DNA from: Flavobacterium hydrocarbonoxydans
GTDB taxonomy: Bacteria; Bacteroidota; Bacteroidia; Flavobacteriales; Flavobacteriaceae
Length of the DNA stretch: 64,000 nt
Assembly (NCBI RefSeq): GCF_009789235.1
Contig: NZ_WSTB01000011.1
Span: forward strand, 94,619-158,618
Reading direction: 5' to 3'
Made by a program: the position numbers and the translations under genes. Each line of letters opens with the position of its first letter. The first letter of the stretch is position 1. Positions 1-9,443 of the stretch are shown piece by piece. The notes beneath the pieces are model-generated. The model did no database searches and was not told the origin of the DNA. It was given only the letters and a program-made list of their open reading frames with translations.

Positions 1-709
1 ATACGGCATGTTTGACATGATTAATAACAAATATCAAAATGCAATAATTAGCCAGTAAAATAGAAGTTTTTATAGGTATTAAATGAAAAACAATTGTGGC
101 GACCAGATATGCAAAGACAAGGGCGATAAAGGTCCAGTAAACTTTTACAGGTTTTAAAATGCTATACGAAAAATAATATGCAATTAAAAAGGCAATTAAA
201 GGAATAATATCTCCTTTTAAAAAAATAATGTTTTTGGATATATATATAAAATAGGATAGGAAGAGGGTAATAAAGATATACGGAATCTTTTTTCGAAGAA
301 ACTTAATTTTATCTGTGACAAGGTAAAAGACCAACACAAATATTCCAATTCCGATATTTACATACAACTGACTTTTAGGCCGGACTTTAAAAATTTCATT
401 AATGATTTCTATGGCAATAATAGCAAGGCCCAGAAATAAAAGATACAATTGATATTCTTTAACATTGGTGTCAGTTTCTTTGTTTTTTTCTATAAAATAA
501 CCGATTCGCGTCTTTATTTTGAAAAACTGGTAAACTAATAAAGCAATAAGGCCTGTAAGAGACAATCCTAAAATAATGAGTTTAGGATTGTTGTAGAAAA
601 TAATGTCAGAGTTTAGAACAAACCAGTTGGAGCCAAGAGATTCCTGAGCCAGTCTAATTAAAAACTGTCCCCGAATAACGTCTGAAAATAAACTATAGCA
701 TCCGACCAT
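1..709 (-). CDS. Multi-pass membrane protein, truncated by window edge
   Basis: A minus-strand frame is open from the ATG at 709 to base 1 with no stop, so the 236 visible residues are only the N-terminal part. After about 40 polar residues come roughly seven hydrophobic segments (one contains LIILGLSLTGLIALLVYQFF), separated by short basic loops, so an inner-membrane location is likely. I do not recognise the family; the N-terminal part of a membrane sensor kinase is one possibility. An in-frame TAA lies about 45 bases upstream of the chosen ATG, so the start is loosely bounded. It follows the 786-1577 gene by 76 bp on the same strand. Confidence 0.6.
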   Translation of the reverse strand, partial: MVGCYSLFSDVIRGQFLIRLAQESLGSNWFVLNSDIIFYNNPKLIILGLSLTGLIALLVYQFFKIKTRIGYFIEKNKETDTNVKEYQLYLLFLGLAIIAIEIINEIFKVRPKSQLYVNIGIGIFVLVFYLVTDKIKFLRKKIPYIFITLFLSYFIYISKNIIFLKGDIIPLIAFLIAYYFSYSILKPVKVYWTFIALVFAYLVATIVFHLIPIKTSILLANYCILIFVINHVKHAV

Positions 710-785
710 AGTACAGATTTGGGTTGTGGTATCTTTATGTTTTCTAAACAGAGGAGGTTAGACTCTGTTCTGGTTTTTATGTTTT

Positions 786-1577
786 TTATTCTAAATCTTT
801 TCCAATAGAATCTATTGAATCTTCTTTTTCTTCTACTCCTAAAATGGCATTATACATAGCATATTTTACCGAATATGTAATCGGAATTGTAAAAACAATA
901 CCAATACAACAGCCAATAAAACCAACCATCGAAGCCAGACCGGCAACTACAAACAAAAGAATAATGGTTATAGGTTGCTTGGTTACGATTACCGAACTTG
1001 ATTTAATTGCGTCTAAAGCATTTAAATTTCCAAAAATAATTAATGGAATGGTTAGGGATGTGAAAAAGGCAATGGCAAGATTAATAATGCCATCAATAAT
1101 AACAATTTCTAATAGATTAAAGACAATAGAAATTAATCCTGTAAGTAATGCGATAAGTAAAGAAGCAATAAAAAGCTGCGTAAAATAATGTGCTTTGTAA
1201 TAGGTGAAAATTGTTGAAACATTAAATTCAATGTCTTTATCTGCACAATCTGCCATTTTTAAAAAACCAGCAGTAAACGGACTTAAAATTGCTGTGGCAA
1301 ATGCAATAACAATAGTGTATATAATTAAGGTGGAAGGCAAATAATCCTGGTCTTTTAAGCCATCGAAAAACTCTTTATTAAAATGCTCAATTCCATATAA
1401 TGAGATCAATATACCACCTCCGGCAAATGAAGCTAAAATTCCGAAGACTAACAAAATGAGCCCGGCATACAATGCAATTTTTTTATAATTTTCGAAAGCA
1501 TGGTTAAAAACATTCGAAAAATCTAAGTCGTAACCGTGATTTTTAATGTCCTCGATTTGGTCTAATGTAGATTTCAT
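786..1577 (-). CDS. Six-helix integral membrane protein, unknown function
   Basis: 263 residues. After a ~30-residue polar N-terminus there are about six membrane segments (near residues 35-60, 85-110, 130-150, 152-180, 200-225 and 225-245), with Gly-rich stretches such as ASFAGGGILISLYG. The overall look is that of the conserved hypothetical DUF975-like or glycerophosphodiesterase-membrane-like proteins of Flavobacteriia, but I cannot name the family. A short acidic tail ends the protein. It lies 76 bp before the truncated membrane gene at the window start and could share its transcript. No catalytic motif is visible. Confidence 0.7.
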   Translation of the reverse strand: MKSTLDQIEDIKNHGYDLDFSNVFNHAFENYKKIALYAGLILLVFGILASFAGGGILISLYGIEHFNKEFFDGLKDQDYLPSTLIIYTIVIAFATAILSPFTAGFLKMADCADKDIEFNVSTIFTYYKAHYFTQLFIASLLIALLTGLISIVFNLLEIVIIDGIINLAIAFFTSLTIPLIIFGNLNALDAIKSSSVIVTKQPITIILLFVVAGLASMVGFIGCCIGIVFTIPITYSVKYAMYNAILGVEEKEDSIDSIGKDLE

Positions 1578-1695
1578 TTGGAGTAAAGTTATAGTATATA
1601 CTTCTTAATTTAATTAAATAATAAGTCGTAAATATAATATTTTAAATCAATTCCGTATCAAAATCTATAAAATAGTACGAAACGGCTTTATTGCC

Positions 1696-3024
1696 TTACA
1701 TCCAGTCTAATAATCTTTTTATTGTAGGCAGTTTATCTTTGTAAGGTGCATATCGCATGGGCAAATCCAGCCAGTTTCCTTTTTTAACAACCCCTTTGTG
1801 ATGCGAGAAAACATCAAAACTCAACTGTCCGTGATAGGCGCCAATGCCACTATGCCCAACTCCTCCAAACGGAAGTCTTTTGTTTGAAAAGTGAATGACC
1901 GTATCATTGATACAGCCTCCGCCAAATGAATAGTTTTTGATTAGTTTTTTAGCAAAAGTAGGATTATCACTAAAGATATAAAAGGCTAAAGGTTTTTCGT
2001 AACGTTTGATGATGTTCGCAATATCTCCCTCGGTTTCATAAGTAAGAATGGGTAATATTGGACCAAAAATTTCTTCCTGCATTACTGGACTATCCAAATT
2101 GGGTTCTTCGATAAGTGTTGGAGCGATATAATGTGTTTCGGCATTCATTTCTCCCCCAAAAATAACTTTTTCGTTCTGAATCATATTGGTGAGTCTCACC
2201 CAGTTTTTGGTATTGATAATACGGGCAAAATCTGGGGATTTGTCCATTTTTTTTCCGTATGATTTTGTGATTTCTTCCATTAGATACGTAATGAAATTAA
2301 TCTTCATGTCTTTTTGAATCAAAATATAATCAGGAGCAATGCAAGTTTGTCCTGCATTGATGAATTTTCCCCAAACGATTCGTTTTGCCGCCAATTTTAA
2401 GTTGGCAGTTTCATCAATAAGACACGGATTTTTTCCGCCTAATTCTAATGTAACAGGTGTTAAATGCTCGGCAGCAGCCTTGGCTACGATTTTCCCAACG
2501 GCAACACTTCCGGTAAAAAAAATATAATCCCAGCGTTGTGCTAATAATTTATTTGAAACTTCGACACCGCCCTGAATGACTTCTACATGATTAACATGAA
2601 AAGCTTTTTCGATGATTTTTGCTATAATAGCGGAGGTGTTTGGTGCAAGCTCAGAAGGTTTTAGAACCACTTTATTTCCCGCAGCAACGGCAGCAATCAA
2701 AGGACAAAGCGCTAATTGAAAAGGATAATTCCAGGGTGAAATAACTAATACATTTCCGTAAGGCTCTTTGTAAATATAATCAGTAGAAGGAAAGTTGAGG
2801 ATTGAGGGAAAAACGCGTTTTCGTCGGGCCCATTTATGAATGTTTTTGATGGTATCTTTCAGTTCCGAAATAACATAATTGGTTTCGGTTAAAACAGCTT
2901 CAAATTCAGGCTTTTTAAAATCATCGTATAAAGTTTTTACAATTAAATCTTCGCTTTTCTGAATATTATACAATAATTTTTTAAGCGTTTCTCTACGGTA
3001 TCCGATGTCGTTTTTATAGTCCAT
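1696..3024 (-). CDS. Aldehyde dehydrogenase, class-3-like
   Basis: 442 residues, the short length typical of class-3 or fatty-aldehyde-type NAD(P)-dependent aldehyde dehydrogenases, which oxidise aldehydes to carboxylates. Seen: the nucleotide-binding turn FTGSVAVG near 170-177, the general base Glu194 in VTLELGGKNP, the catalytic Cys228 in GQTCIAP, and the EEIFGPILP motif near 320. The substrate cannot be read from the sequence; aliphatic aldehydes from lipid breakdown are usual for this class. There is no signal peptide, so it is cytosolic. It appears to be a single gene with its own upstream gap. Confidence 0.9.
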   Translation of the reverse strand: MDYKNDIGYRRETLKKLLYNIQKSEDLIVKTLYDDFKKPEFEAVLTETNYVISELKDTIKNIHKWARRKRVFPSILNFPSTDYIYKEPYGNVLVISPWNYPFQLALCPLIAAVAAGNKVVLKPSELAPNTSAIIAKIIEKAFHVNHVEVIQGGVEVSNKLLAQRWDYIFFTGSVAVGKIVAKAAAEHLTPVTLELGGKNPCLIDETANLKLAAKRIVWGKFINAGQTCIAPDYILIQKDMKINFITYLMEEITKSYGKKMDKSPDFARIINTKNWVRLTNMIQNEKVIFGGEMNAETHYIAPTLIEEPNLDSPVMQEEIFGPILPILTYETEGDIANIIKRYEKPLAFYIFSDNPTFAKKLIKNYSFGGGCINDTVIHFSNKRLPFGGVGHSGIGAYHGQLSFDVFSHHKGVVKKGNWLDLPMRYAPYKDKLPTIKRLLDWM

Positions 3025-3099
3025 TTTATAGCCAACTTGATTTTTGTCTATGCAAGTTAAATTATAAAAATTAAAATTTTAACAATTAAATCATAAAAA

Positions 3100-3795
3100 T
3101 CACAAAGCATTCCAAATCGTTTCGTCTGGTGTAGGCGCTACAATGGTAATGTTTTCTTTGGAAACGGGATGAATAAAAGTCAATTTTCTGGCATGCAGAT
3201 GAATGCCTCCATCAGGATTGCTTCGGTCAAAACCATATTTCAAATCGCCTTTTATGGGAGAACCAATTGCAGATAATTGCGCACGAATCTGGTGATGGCG
3301 GCCTGTGTGCAGATTGATTTCCAGTGCCACATAATTATGAAGTTCTTTAAAAACGGTATAATCCAAACTAGCAATTTTACTGTCTGGAACTTCTTTTATA
3401 TGGGCTTTTGAAGTATTGTTTTTTTCGTTTCTTTTGAGGTAATGAACCAATTTGGCAGTTGTTTCCTGAGGTTTATTCTTCACAACTGCCCAATAGGTTT
3501 TTTGTGTTTCGCGATTACTGAACATTTCGTTCATTCGCGTTAATGCTTTACTGGTTCTGGCAAAAACGACAATTCCGGTTGTGGGTCTGTCCAAACGGTG
3601 AATCACACCCAGAAAAACGTCGCCAGGTTTATTGTATTTGTCTTTAATGTATTCTTTTACAACATCAGACAACGGTTTATCACCCGTTTTATCACCCTGT
3701 ACAATATCGCCTACACGCTTGTTTACGACAATGATATGATTGTCTTCGTGTAAAACCTGAAGGTTCTTTTTATCTGAAATTATTTTATTAGACAT
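3100..3795 (-). CDS. RluA-family pseudouridine synthase
   Basis: 231 residues. The motif HRLDRPTTG at 66-74 carries the catalytic Asp69 that attacks the uracil ring, and the later LHTGRHHQIRAQLS segment is the other family signature. Such enzymes isomerise uridine to pseudouridine in rRNA or tRNA. The protein lacks an N-terminal S4 domain, so it looks more like the short RluA/RluC-like branch than RluD; the target position cannot be assigned. It is a cytosolic single gene. The region downstream of panB and upstream of this start is a word-repeat spacer. Confidence 0.9.
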   Translation of the reverse strand: MSNKIISDKKNLQVLHEDNHIIVVNKRVGDIVQGDKTGDKPLSDVVKEYIKDKYNKPGDVFLGVIHRLDRPTTGIVVFARTSKALTRMNEMFSNRETQKTYWAVVKNKPQETTAKLVHYLKRNEKNNTSKAHIKEVPDSKIASLDYTVFKELHNYVALEINLHTGRHHQIRAQLSAIGSPIKGDLKYGFDRSNPDGGIHLHARKLTFIHPVSKENITIVAPTPDETIWNAL

Positions 3796-3822
3796 CTTAG
3801 ATTGTTAGTGTGAAAGAGATTT

Positions 3823-3874
3823 GGCTAAAGCCCTTTTGATAAATTTAAAAATGTCCCCAGCTAAAGCTGGAGGC
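3823..3874. repeat. REP-like palindromic spacer sequence
   Basis: Two short dyads sit side by side in the spacer: GGCTAAAGCC near 3827-3836 and CCAGCTAAAGCTGG at 3858-3871. The ggctaaagcc word recurs at 10908-10918 next to another repeat element, and a variant occurs at 42711-42720. They are probably small intergenic repeat relics; nothing coding is seen here. Confidence 0.5.
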
Positions 3875-3899
3875 TATTCAATTTAAAATTCTTATTTGC

Positions 3900-4140
3900 T
3901 TTGAACCTTTGTTTCAAAAAAAACTTAGAATCTCCGCAACTCAGAACCTTAGTATCTTTAAAAAAAACCTTTGACCCTTTGTAGCTTTGACCCTTTGAAC
4001 CTAAAAAAACTCAGAATATCAGCAACTTAGAACCTCAGTATCTTTAAAAAAAGCCTTTGAAACTTTGTAACTTTGATCCTTTGAAACTAAAAAAAACTCA
4101 GAATCTCCGCAACTTAGAACCTTAGAATCTTTAAAAAAAA
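3900..4140. repeat. Degenerate 86-87 bp direct repeat, about 2.7 copies
   Basis: The spacer between panB and the pseudouridine synthase gene holds a tandem repeat with a period of 86-87 bp: the landmark tctccgcaac is at 3931, its variant tatcagcaac at 4017, and tctccgcaac again at 4104. Each unit is itself made of short related words (CTTAGAACCTTAG, CTTTGAACC, ACTTTGTAAC). Both strands are rich in stops. The same words recur in inverted arrangement at 46392-46633 and 52166-52327. Confidence 0.8.
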
Positions 4141-4959
4141 TTAATATTGCTCTTTTTCGTTCGGGAAATCACTAGACTTCACATCGGTTACGTACTGACC
4201 AATAGCACCTGTCATTTCCTGATATAAATTGAGATAACGGCGTAAAAATCTAGGGCTAAACTCGTTGTTCATTCCTAACATATCGTGAATAACTAAAACT
4301 TGTCCGTCAACGCCGCCACCGGCACCAATTCCGATTACTGGAATCGAGATACTTTTAGCCACTTTTTCAGCAAGATGTGCTGGAATTTTTTCTAAAACAA
4401 CCGCAAAACATCCCACTTTTTCAAGCATTTTAGCATCTTCCATTAGTTTTTCAGCTTCTTCATCTTCTTTGGCACGTACGCTGTAAGTTCCGAATTTATA
4501 GATAGATTGAGGCGTAAGACCCAAATGCCCCATTACTGGAATTCCGGCATTTAATATTTTTTTGATCGACTCTTTAATTTCTTTTCCGCCTTCCAGTTTC
4601 ACTGCGTGACCACCGCTTTCTTTCATGATCCTGATCGCAGATCGCAATGCTTCTTTAGGGTCAGACTGGTAACTTCCAAAAGGCAAATCAACTACCACCA
4701 AAGCTCTTTCGATAGCGCGAACTACAGACGAAGCGTGGTAAATCATTTGATCTAAGGTAATAGGCAATGTTGTTTCGTGACCAGCCATCACATTTGAAGC
4801 TGAATCGCCTACTAAAATCACATCGACTCCAGCGGTATCCACAATTTTTGCCATGGTATAATCGTAAGCCGTCAGCATAGAGATTTTCTCTCCATTGCTT
4901 TTCATTTCGATTAACGATTTTGTAGTGATTCTTTTATAATCTTTTTTTGCAACTGACAT
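4141..4959 (-). CDS. panB: 3-methyl-2-oxobutanoate hydroxymethyltransferase
   Basis: 272 residues, normal for PanB. It transfers a hydroxymethyl group from 5,10-methylene-tetrahydrofolate to 2-oxoisovalerate, giving ketopantoate for pantothenate and coenzyme A synthesis. Seen: MLTAYDY near 28-34, VGDSASNVMAGH at 50-61 with metal-binding Asp52, DLPFGSY with Asp91, and KLEGG with Glu123, matching the three metal ligands of the family. The glycine-rich GIGAGGGVDGQVLV segment near 210-225 is also typical. It is a cytosolic decameric barrel enzyme. Other pan genes are not adjacent. A candidate promoter lies at 5033-5040. Confidence 0.96.
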   Translation of the reverse strand: MSVAKKDYKRITTKSLIEMKSNGEKISMLTAYDYTMAKIVDTAGVDVILVGDSASNVMAGHETTLPITLDQMIYHASSVVRAIERALVVVDLPFGSYQSDPKEALRSAIRIMKESGGHAVKLEGGKEIKESIKKILNAGIPVMGHLGLTPQSIYKFGTYSVRAKEDEEAEKLMEDAKMLEKVGCFAVVLEKIPAHLAEKVAKSISIPVIGIGAGGGVDGQVLVIHDMLGMNNEFSPRFLRRYLNLYQEMTGAIGQYVTDVKSSDFPNEKEQY

Positions 4960-5032
4960 TATAAGTGAGTTTTAAGTTTTTTTTGAATGGTTTTAAAAGT
5001 GAAATTTACTCTTAAAACGAAAATTTTGAATG

Positions 5033-5040
5033 CAAAATTA
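5033..5040 (-). promoter_or_regulatory. Candidate -7 box for panB
   Basis: On the minus strand these bases read TAATTTTG, matching the Bacteroidota consensus TAnnTTTG, 74 bp before the panB start. A TTG lies 16 bases further upstream, inside the end of the serine dehydratase gene, a little closer than the usual ~19. If real, panB is transcribed separately from the gene before it. Confidence 0.35.
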
Positions 5041-5052
5041 CACAATATTATG

Positions 5053-6480
5053 CTAACAATCGGCCATATTTACGGCAATTGCTAATCCGCCTTCAGAGGT
5101 TTCTTTATATTTAGAATTCATATCTTTTGCGGTTTGCCACATCGTATTGATTACCTTATCCAAAGGCACTTTTGCGTTTTTAGAATCGGTTTCAAGAGCC
5201 AGTTCGGCTGCGTTTATGGCTTTTATGGCGCCCATTGTATTTCTTTCGATACAAGGAATCTGAACCAAACCGCCAATCGGGTCGCAGGTTAAACCAAGGT
5301 GATGTTCCATAGCAATTTCGGCAGCCATTAAAACCTGAGCTGGAGTTCCGCCCATCAATTCGCACAGTGCAGCAGCCGCCATCGCAGACGAAACGCCAAT
5401 TTCGGCCTGACAACCACCCATTGCAGCAGAAATGGTAGCGCCTTTTTTGAAGATACTTCCAATTTCGCCGGCTACCATCAAAAATTGTTTGATTTCTTTT
5501 TCGGTTGCATCATGGTTTTCAATTACCATATAATACATCAAAACAGCAGGAATTACACCCGCACTTCCATTCGTAGGAGCCGTAACTACACGGCCTAAAG
5601 ATGCGTTTACTTCATTCACGGCAAGTGCAAAACAACTTACCCATTTTAAGATTTGGCGAAATTTAACCTCGGTTTTTCTAATCTCTTCTAACCAGGTTTG
5701 TGGCGAATTATAATTGGATAAACCAATTAAATTCTGGTGCATATCAAAAGCTCTTCGGCGCACATTCAAACCACCCGGAAGAATTCCTTCGGAGTGACAG
5801 CCAATGTACATACATTCGAGCATCGTGTTCCAGATACGCATTAATTCTGAATGAATTTCAGCTTCAGGACGCATCGATTTTTCGTTTTCATAAACGATTT
5901 CCGAAACCGATTTGTTCTGAGAAATGGTATATTCTAAAAGTTCAGCGGCATTTTGGATAGGGTAGGGAAAAGCACATTTTATAGCTAATTTTTCCTTTGC
6001 ATTGGTACGTTCTTCTTTCACCACAAATCCACCACCAATTGAGTAAAAAGTAGATTCGTACTCAGAACTATCGTTTTTAAAAGCAGTAAATTTTAGGCCA
6101 TTGGCATGGAAAGGAAGAAACTCTTTATTGAAAACAATGTCCTGAAGAAAATAAAACGGAATCGTAACTTGATTAGCCAAAATGATTTCGTTTGAAGTTT
6201 CGATATTTTTGATAATTCCCGCAATATTCTCAACCGGAATGTATTCAGGATCCTGACCGCTTAATCCTAACATAACAGATAAATCGGTTGCGTGCCCTTT
6301 TCCTGTCAAGGAAAGTGAGCCATACAGATCGACTTTTACCCGTGTGATCTGATCTAAAATGGCTTCATTTTTTAATTCTTCTAAAAAACGTTCGGCAGCA
6401 CGCCAGGGACCAAGAGTGTGCGAGCTTGAGGGCCCAACACCAATTTTAAGCATATCAAAAACAGAGATACATTCTTCCAT
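5053..6480 (-). CDS. sdaA: L-serine ammonia-lyase (single-chain, Fe-S)
   Basis: 475 residues. It deaminates L-serine to pyruvate and ammonia. The N-terminal beta domain starts with the signature SVFDMLKIGVGPSSSHTLGP (residues 6-25), and the catalytic alpha domain follows from about residue 200. Cysteines in GGCQAE, LTCDPIGG and QIPCIERN are the expected 4Fe-4S ligands, so the enzyme should be oxygen sensitive. Both domains are on one chain, as in E. coli SdaA. It is cytosolic. The gene precedes panB by 93 bp on the same strand; a TATCTTTG box lies 20-27 bp upstream of its start. Confidence 0.95.
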   Translation of the reverse strand: MEECISVFDMLKIGVGPSSSHTLGPWRAAERFLEELKNEAILDQITRVKVDLYGSLSLTGKGHATDLSVMLGLSGQDPEYIPVENIAGIIKNIETSNEIILANQVTIPFYFLQDIVFNKEFLPFHANGLKFTAFKNDSSEYESTFYSIGGGFVVKEERTNAKEKLAIKCAFPYPIQNAAELLEYTISQNKSVSEIVYENEKSMRPEAEIHSELMRIWNTMLECMYIGCHSEGILPGGLNVRRRAFDMHQNLIGLSNYNSPQTWLEEIRKTEVKFRQILKWVSCFALAVNEVNASLGRVVTAPTNGSAGVIPAVLMYYMVIENHDATEKEIKQFLMVAGEIGSIFKKGATISAAMGGCQAEIGVSSAMAAAALCELMGGTPAQVLMAAEIAMEHHLGLTCDPIGGLVQIPCIERNTMGAIKAINAAELALETDSKNAKVPLDKVINTMWQTAKDMNSKYKETSEGGLAIAVNMADC

Positions 6481-6499
6481 TGTTCAATTTTTATTAAGA

Positions 6500-6507
6500 C
6501 AAAGATA
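6500..6507 (-). promoter_or_regulatory. Candidate -7 box for serine dehydratase gene
   Basis: The minus strand reads TATCTTTG, an exact TAnnTTTG match, ending 20 bases before the ATG at 6480. The -33 region is not convincing. The rest of the 6481-6800 gap is AT-rich and holds nothing else I can name; it must also contain the promoter of the divergent antiporter gene. Confidence 0.45.
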
Positions 6508-6800
6508 ATTGAATAATGCAACGAAAATGTTATTCGAATGGTAAATCTTGCGTATTTGTTAAAATAAATATTGAATTTTAATAATTTGATAACGAAATAA
6601 TTTTTGTTACATAATAAAGGCCAAGCGTAAAGAGTTAAGGTTTTTTAGGTATTTTTGTAAAAGAACAGTTTGCTGGAATAAAACCGATTTTTAGTTTAAA
6701 AAAGATAAAATCGAAGTAAACTAAATTTTTAGGTATTTCGTTATAATGGAGAAAAGTTTTTTCGAAAATTTGAATACCACAAAGAAGATAAAAATACACT

Positions 6801-8948
6801 ATGATAGAATTTTTCAAGCATTTATTACACGAATTCGAATTACCTCTTAGCAACCCAGTATTGATTTTCTCATTGATACTTTTCATTATTCTCTTGTCCC
6901 CAATTTTACTAAAGAAAATCAATATTCCAGGCATTATTGGTTTAATTATTTCCGGTGTTGTAATTGGTCCTCACGGATTGAATATTCTGGAAAAAAACTC
7001 AGCAGTCGATTTATTTTCTACCATCGGCTTACTTTACATCATGTTTATTGCAGGTCTGGAATTGGATATGAATGAGTTTAAAGCCAACCGAAATAAAAGT
7101 TTATTGTTTGGATTTTTTACTTTCATTTTACCGCTTACCATTGGTTTTCCAGTATGTTATTATTTATTACAATACGATTTTAATGCCAGTTTTTTAACCG
7201 CAAGTATGTTTGCTACACACACTTTGGTAGCGTATCCAATTGTGAGTAAACTAGGAATTGCTAAAAATCAGGCGGTGGCCATAACAGTAGGAGGAACGAT
7301 TCTTACCGATACAGCCGTTTTGATCATTCTGGCCGTTATTATGGGAAGTAATCAGGGAAATCTAAATCAGGCTTTTTGGATTAAACTGACGGTTTCTCTA
7401 GCTATTTTTTCAGCGATTATGTTTCTTTTGATTCCGAGAATAGCCAAATGGTTTTTCAAGAAATTAGAAAGTGAGAAACACGCGCATTATATTTTTGTGC
7501 TTTCGGTGGTTTTCTTCGCCGCCTTTTTGGCCGAAGTAGCAGGAGTAGAACCCATTATTGGAGCGTTCGTTGCAGGTTTGGCATTAAATCCTTTAATTCC
7601 GCATTCATCAGCTTTAATGAACAGAATTGAGTTTATCGGAAACTCTTTGTTCATTCCGTTTTTCCTGATTTCTGTTGGAATGCTGGTTGATTTGAAAGTA
7701 GTTTTGAGCGGTACTACCGCTTTGATAGTTGCCGGAACTTTGAGTGTTGTGGCTATTTTCGGAAAATGGTTTGCTGCTTTTATTACGCAAATTGTTTTTA
7801 AATACAGTAAAACCGAAAGACAGCTTATTTTTGGTTTAAGCAGTTCGCATGCCGCTGCAACCCTGGCTATTATTTTGGTTGGATTTAAAGCTAAAATATT
7901 AGATGAAAACATTTTAAACGGAACGATTATTCTAATTTTGATTACCTGTATTGTGGCTTCGTTTGTAACTGAAAAAGCCGCTAAAAAGATTGCGATTTGC
8001 GAAGAAGAAGTGTCATTGAGCGATGCAGATAAAGAAGATATTTTAGACGAACATATTTTGATTCCGTTAGCGAAAACCTCTTCAACCGAAAGTTTATTAG
8101 ATTTTGCTTTTTTAATTAAAGAAAAAAAATCATCTAATCCAGTGACTTTATTGACGGTTGTACCCAATAATGATGCAGCTGAAATTAATATTAGAAAATA
8201 TCGAAAAGCACTGGATAAATTCATCATTCAGGGCTCAGCTTCCGAAATAAAAATCAATACAATCGCCAGAATTGACCACAATCCTGCGAGCGGAATCGCA
8301 AGAACGGCCAAAGAAATCATGTCGGATATTGTGATTATTGGATGGCCAAGAAAAACAGGTTTCTTAGATAAAATCTTTGGAGAAAATGTAGATTCGATCA
8401 TTAATAACGTCGATAAAAGTTTGTTTATCTGCCGATTCGAAAAAACATTTATCGAAGAAAAAAGATTAGTTTTTATCTGTCCGCCATTTTCGGAAAGAGG
8501 AATTGGTTTTCATGTTTTGATGCAAAAAATGGCAAGATTGTCACAAGAATTAAGTATTCCGATTGTGATTTATGCCGAATATAAAACACATCAGGCGATT
8601 CAGCAAATCGCAAACAATTTGAAAGTAAATGCAAAATTAGGTTTCAAAAGCATCCTGGATTGGGAAGATTTTGATGCCATTTCAGACGAAATTAAACCAA
8701 CCGATTTGATTGTTTTCAATTTATCCAGAAAAGGTTCCATTTCGTATCAGTCTATATTTGATAAACTGCCTCAAAAATTTGAAAAATCTTTTGCTACTAA
8801 CAATCTTATTTTGGTTTATCCACAAGACGACAACAAAGTGACTTCTATGGATGCTTACGAAGATTTTACGGCAACACCGCTTACCAAAGGTATTGAAGCT
8901 ATTGAGCAAATTGGTAGAGGTTTAGGGAATATTTTGAAGAAGGGGTAA
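6801..8948 (+). CDS. Kef/CPA2-type cation:proton antiporter with C-terminal soluble domains
   Basis: 715 residues. Residues about 15-390 form the twelve or so membrane helices of a CPA2-family exchanger, with the typical opening LLSPILLKKINIPGIIGLII and the GVEPIIGAFVAGLALNPLIP segment. From about 410 the chain is soluble and resembles tandem universal-stress-protein-like domains (DEHILIPLAK, then RLVFICPPFSERG), rather than the TrkA-N domain of classical KefB/C. Expected role: K+ or Na+ exchange for protons at the inner membrane, probably for pH or osmotic homeostasis. It is transcribed away from the serine dehydratase gene. The ion cannot be read from sequence. Confidence 0.88.
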   Translation: MIEFFKHLLHEFELPLSNPVLIFSLILFIILLSPILLKKINIPGIIGLIISGVVIGPHGLNILEKNSAVDLFSTIGLLYIMFIAGLELDMNEFKANRNKSLLFGFFTFILPLTIGFPVCYYLLQYDFNASFLTASMFATHTLVAYPIVSKLGIAKNQAVAITVGGTILTDTAVLIILAVIMGSNQGNLNQAFWIKLTVSLAIFSAIMFLLIPRIAKWFFKKLESEKHAHYIFVLSVVFFAAFLAEVAGVEPIIGAFVAGLALNPLIPHSSALMNRIEFIGNSLFIPFFLISVGMLVDLKVVLSGTTALIVAGTLSVVAIFGKWFAAFITQIVFKYSKTERQLIFGLSSSHAAATLAIILVGFKAKILDENILNGTIILILITCIVASFVTEKAAKKIAICEEEVSLSDADKEDILDEHILIPLAKTSSTESLLDFAFLIKEKKSSNPVTLLTVVPNNDAAEINIRKYRKALDKFIIQGSASEIKINTIARIDHNPASGIARTAKEIMSDIVIIGWPRKTGFLDKIFGENVDSIINNVDKSLFICRFEKTFIEEKRLVFICPPFSERGIGFHVLMQKMARLSQELSIPIVIYAEYKTHQAIQQIANNLKVNAKLGFKSILDWEDFDAISDEIKPTDLIVFNLSRKGSISYQSIFDKLPQKFEKSFATNNLILVYPQDDNKVTSMDAYEDFTATPLTKGIEAIEQIGRGLGNILKKG

Positions 8949-8985
8949 AAAATATTACTTTAAAAAGTAGTTTATAAATAGCAAG

Positions 8986-9414
8986 ATGACAGAACATTTA
9001 GAAGAGATTGTTAAAAAATACAGTTTTCCAAAAAGAGCTATAAATGCTTCAGTTGAAATTGCAGAAATTGAATCTTATTCAAAGTTAAAACTTCCCAAAG
9101 ACTATGTTTTTTTTCTCGAAAACTATTTCGGTATTGATCAATTTATTGGTTTTGAATTTATAAAACTTTGGAATTTAGAGGAAATTATTGAATTCAATAA
9201 AAATTATAATATCATTGAACAATTACCTCATACTATTGGAATTGGATCAAATGGAAGCGGAGAATTCATCGGAATTAAATTCGACCAAGATGAAAATATC
9301 AAAATAATACTTTCTCCTTTTATTGATTTAGATAGTAAATATAATATTGAAATCGGGACATCTTTTACAGATTTTCTTGTCCGTCTTGACAATGGAATTG
9401 ATTGGTTCCCTTGA
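8986..9414 (+). CDS. SMI1/KNR4-family protein
   Basis: 142 residues. The pattern EIESYSKLKLPKDYVFFLEN, followed by a short aromatic strand and then an IGIGSNGSGEFIGI segment, is that of the SMI1/KNR4 (SUKH) superfamily, found both as cytosolic regulators and as immunity proteins against contact-dependent toxins. No toxin gene is next to it, so an immunity role is not supported here. It lies 37 bp after the antiporter gene on the same strand and 29 bp before a VOC gene, so a short operon is possible. Confidence 0.75.
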   Translation: MTEHLEEIVKKYSFPKRAINASVEIAEIESYSKLKLPKDYVFFLENYFGIDQFIGFEFIKLWNLEEIIEFNKNYNIIEQLPHTIGIGSNGSGEFIGIKFDQDENIKIILSPFIDLDSKYNIEIGTSFTDFLVRLDNGIDWFP

Positions 9415-9443
9415 TTTTAAATCAAAATTTTTAATTCTATAAA

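Noticed and set aside
844..1188. Plus-strand frame of 114 codons opposite the six-helix membrane protein
   Set aside because: Antisense shadow; the minus-strand protein has consistent membrane helices and start.
7487..8227. Long open frame of 246 codons on the minus strand inside the antiporter gene
   Set aside because: Shadow of a long membrane-protein gene with clear family motifs on the plus strand.
8986..9414. Immunity gene of a polymorphic toxin system
   Set aside because: SMI1/KNR4 proteins can be immunity proteins, but no toxin, secretion or repeat-rich gene is adjacent.
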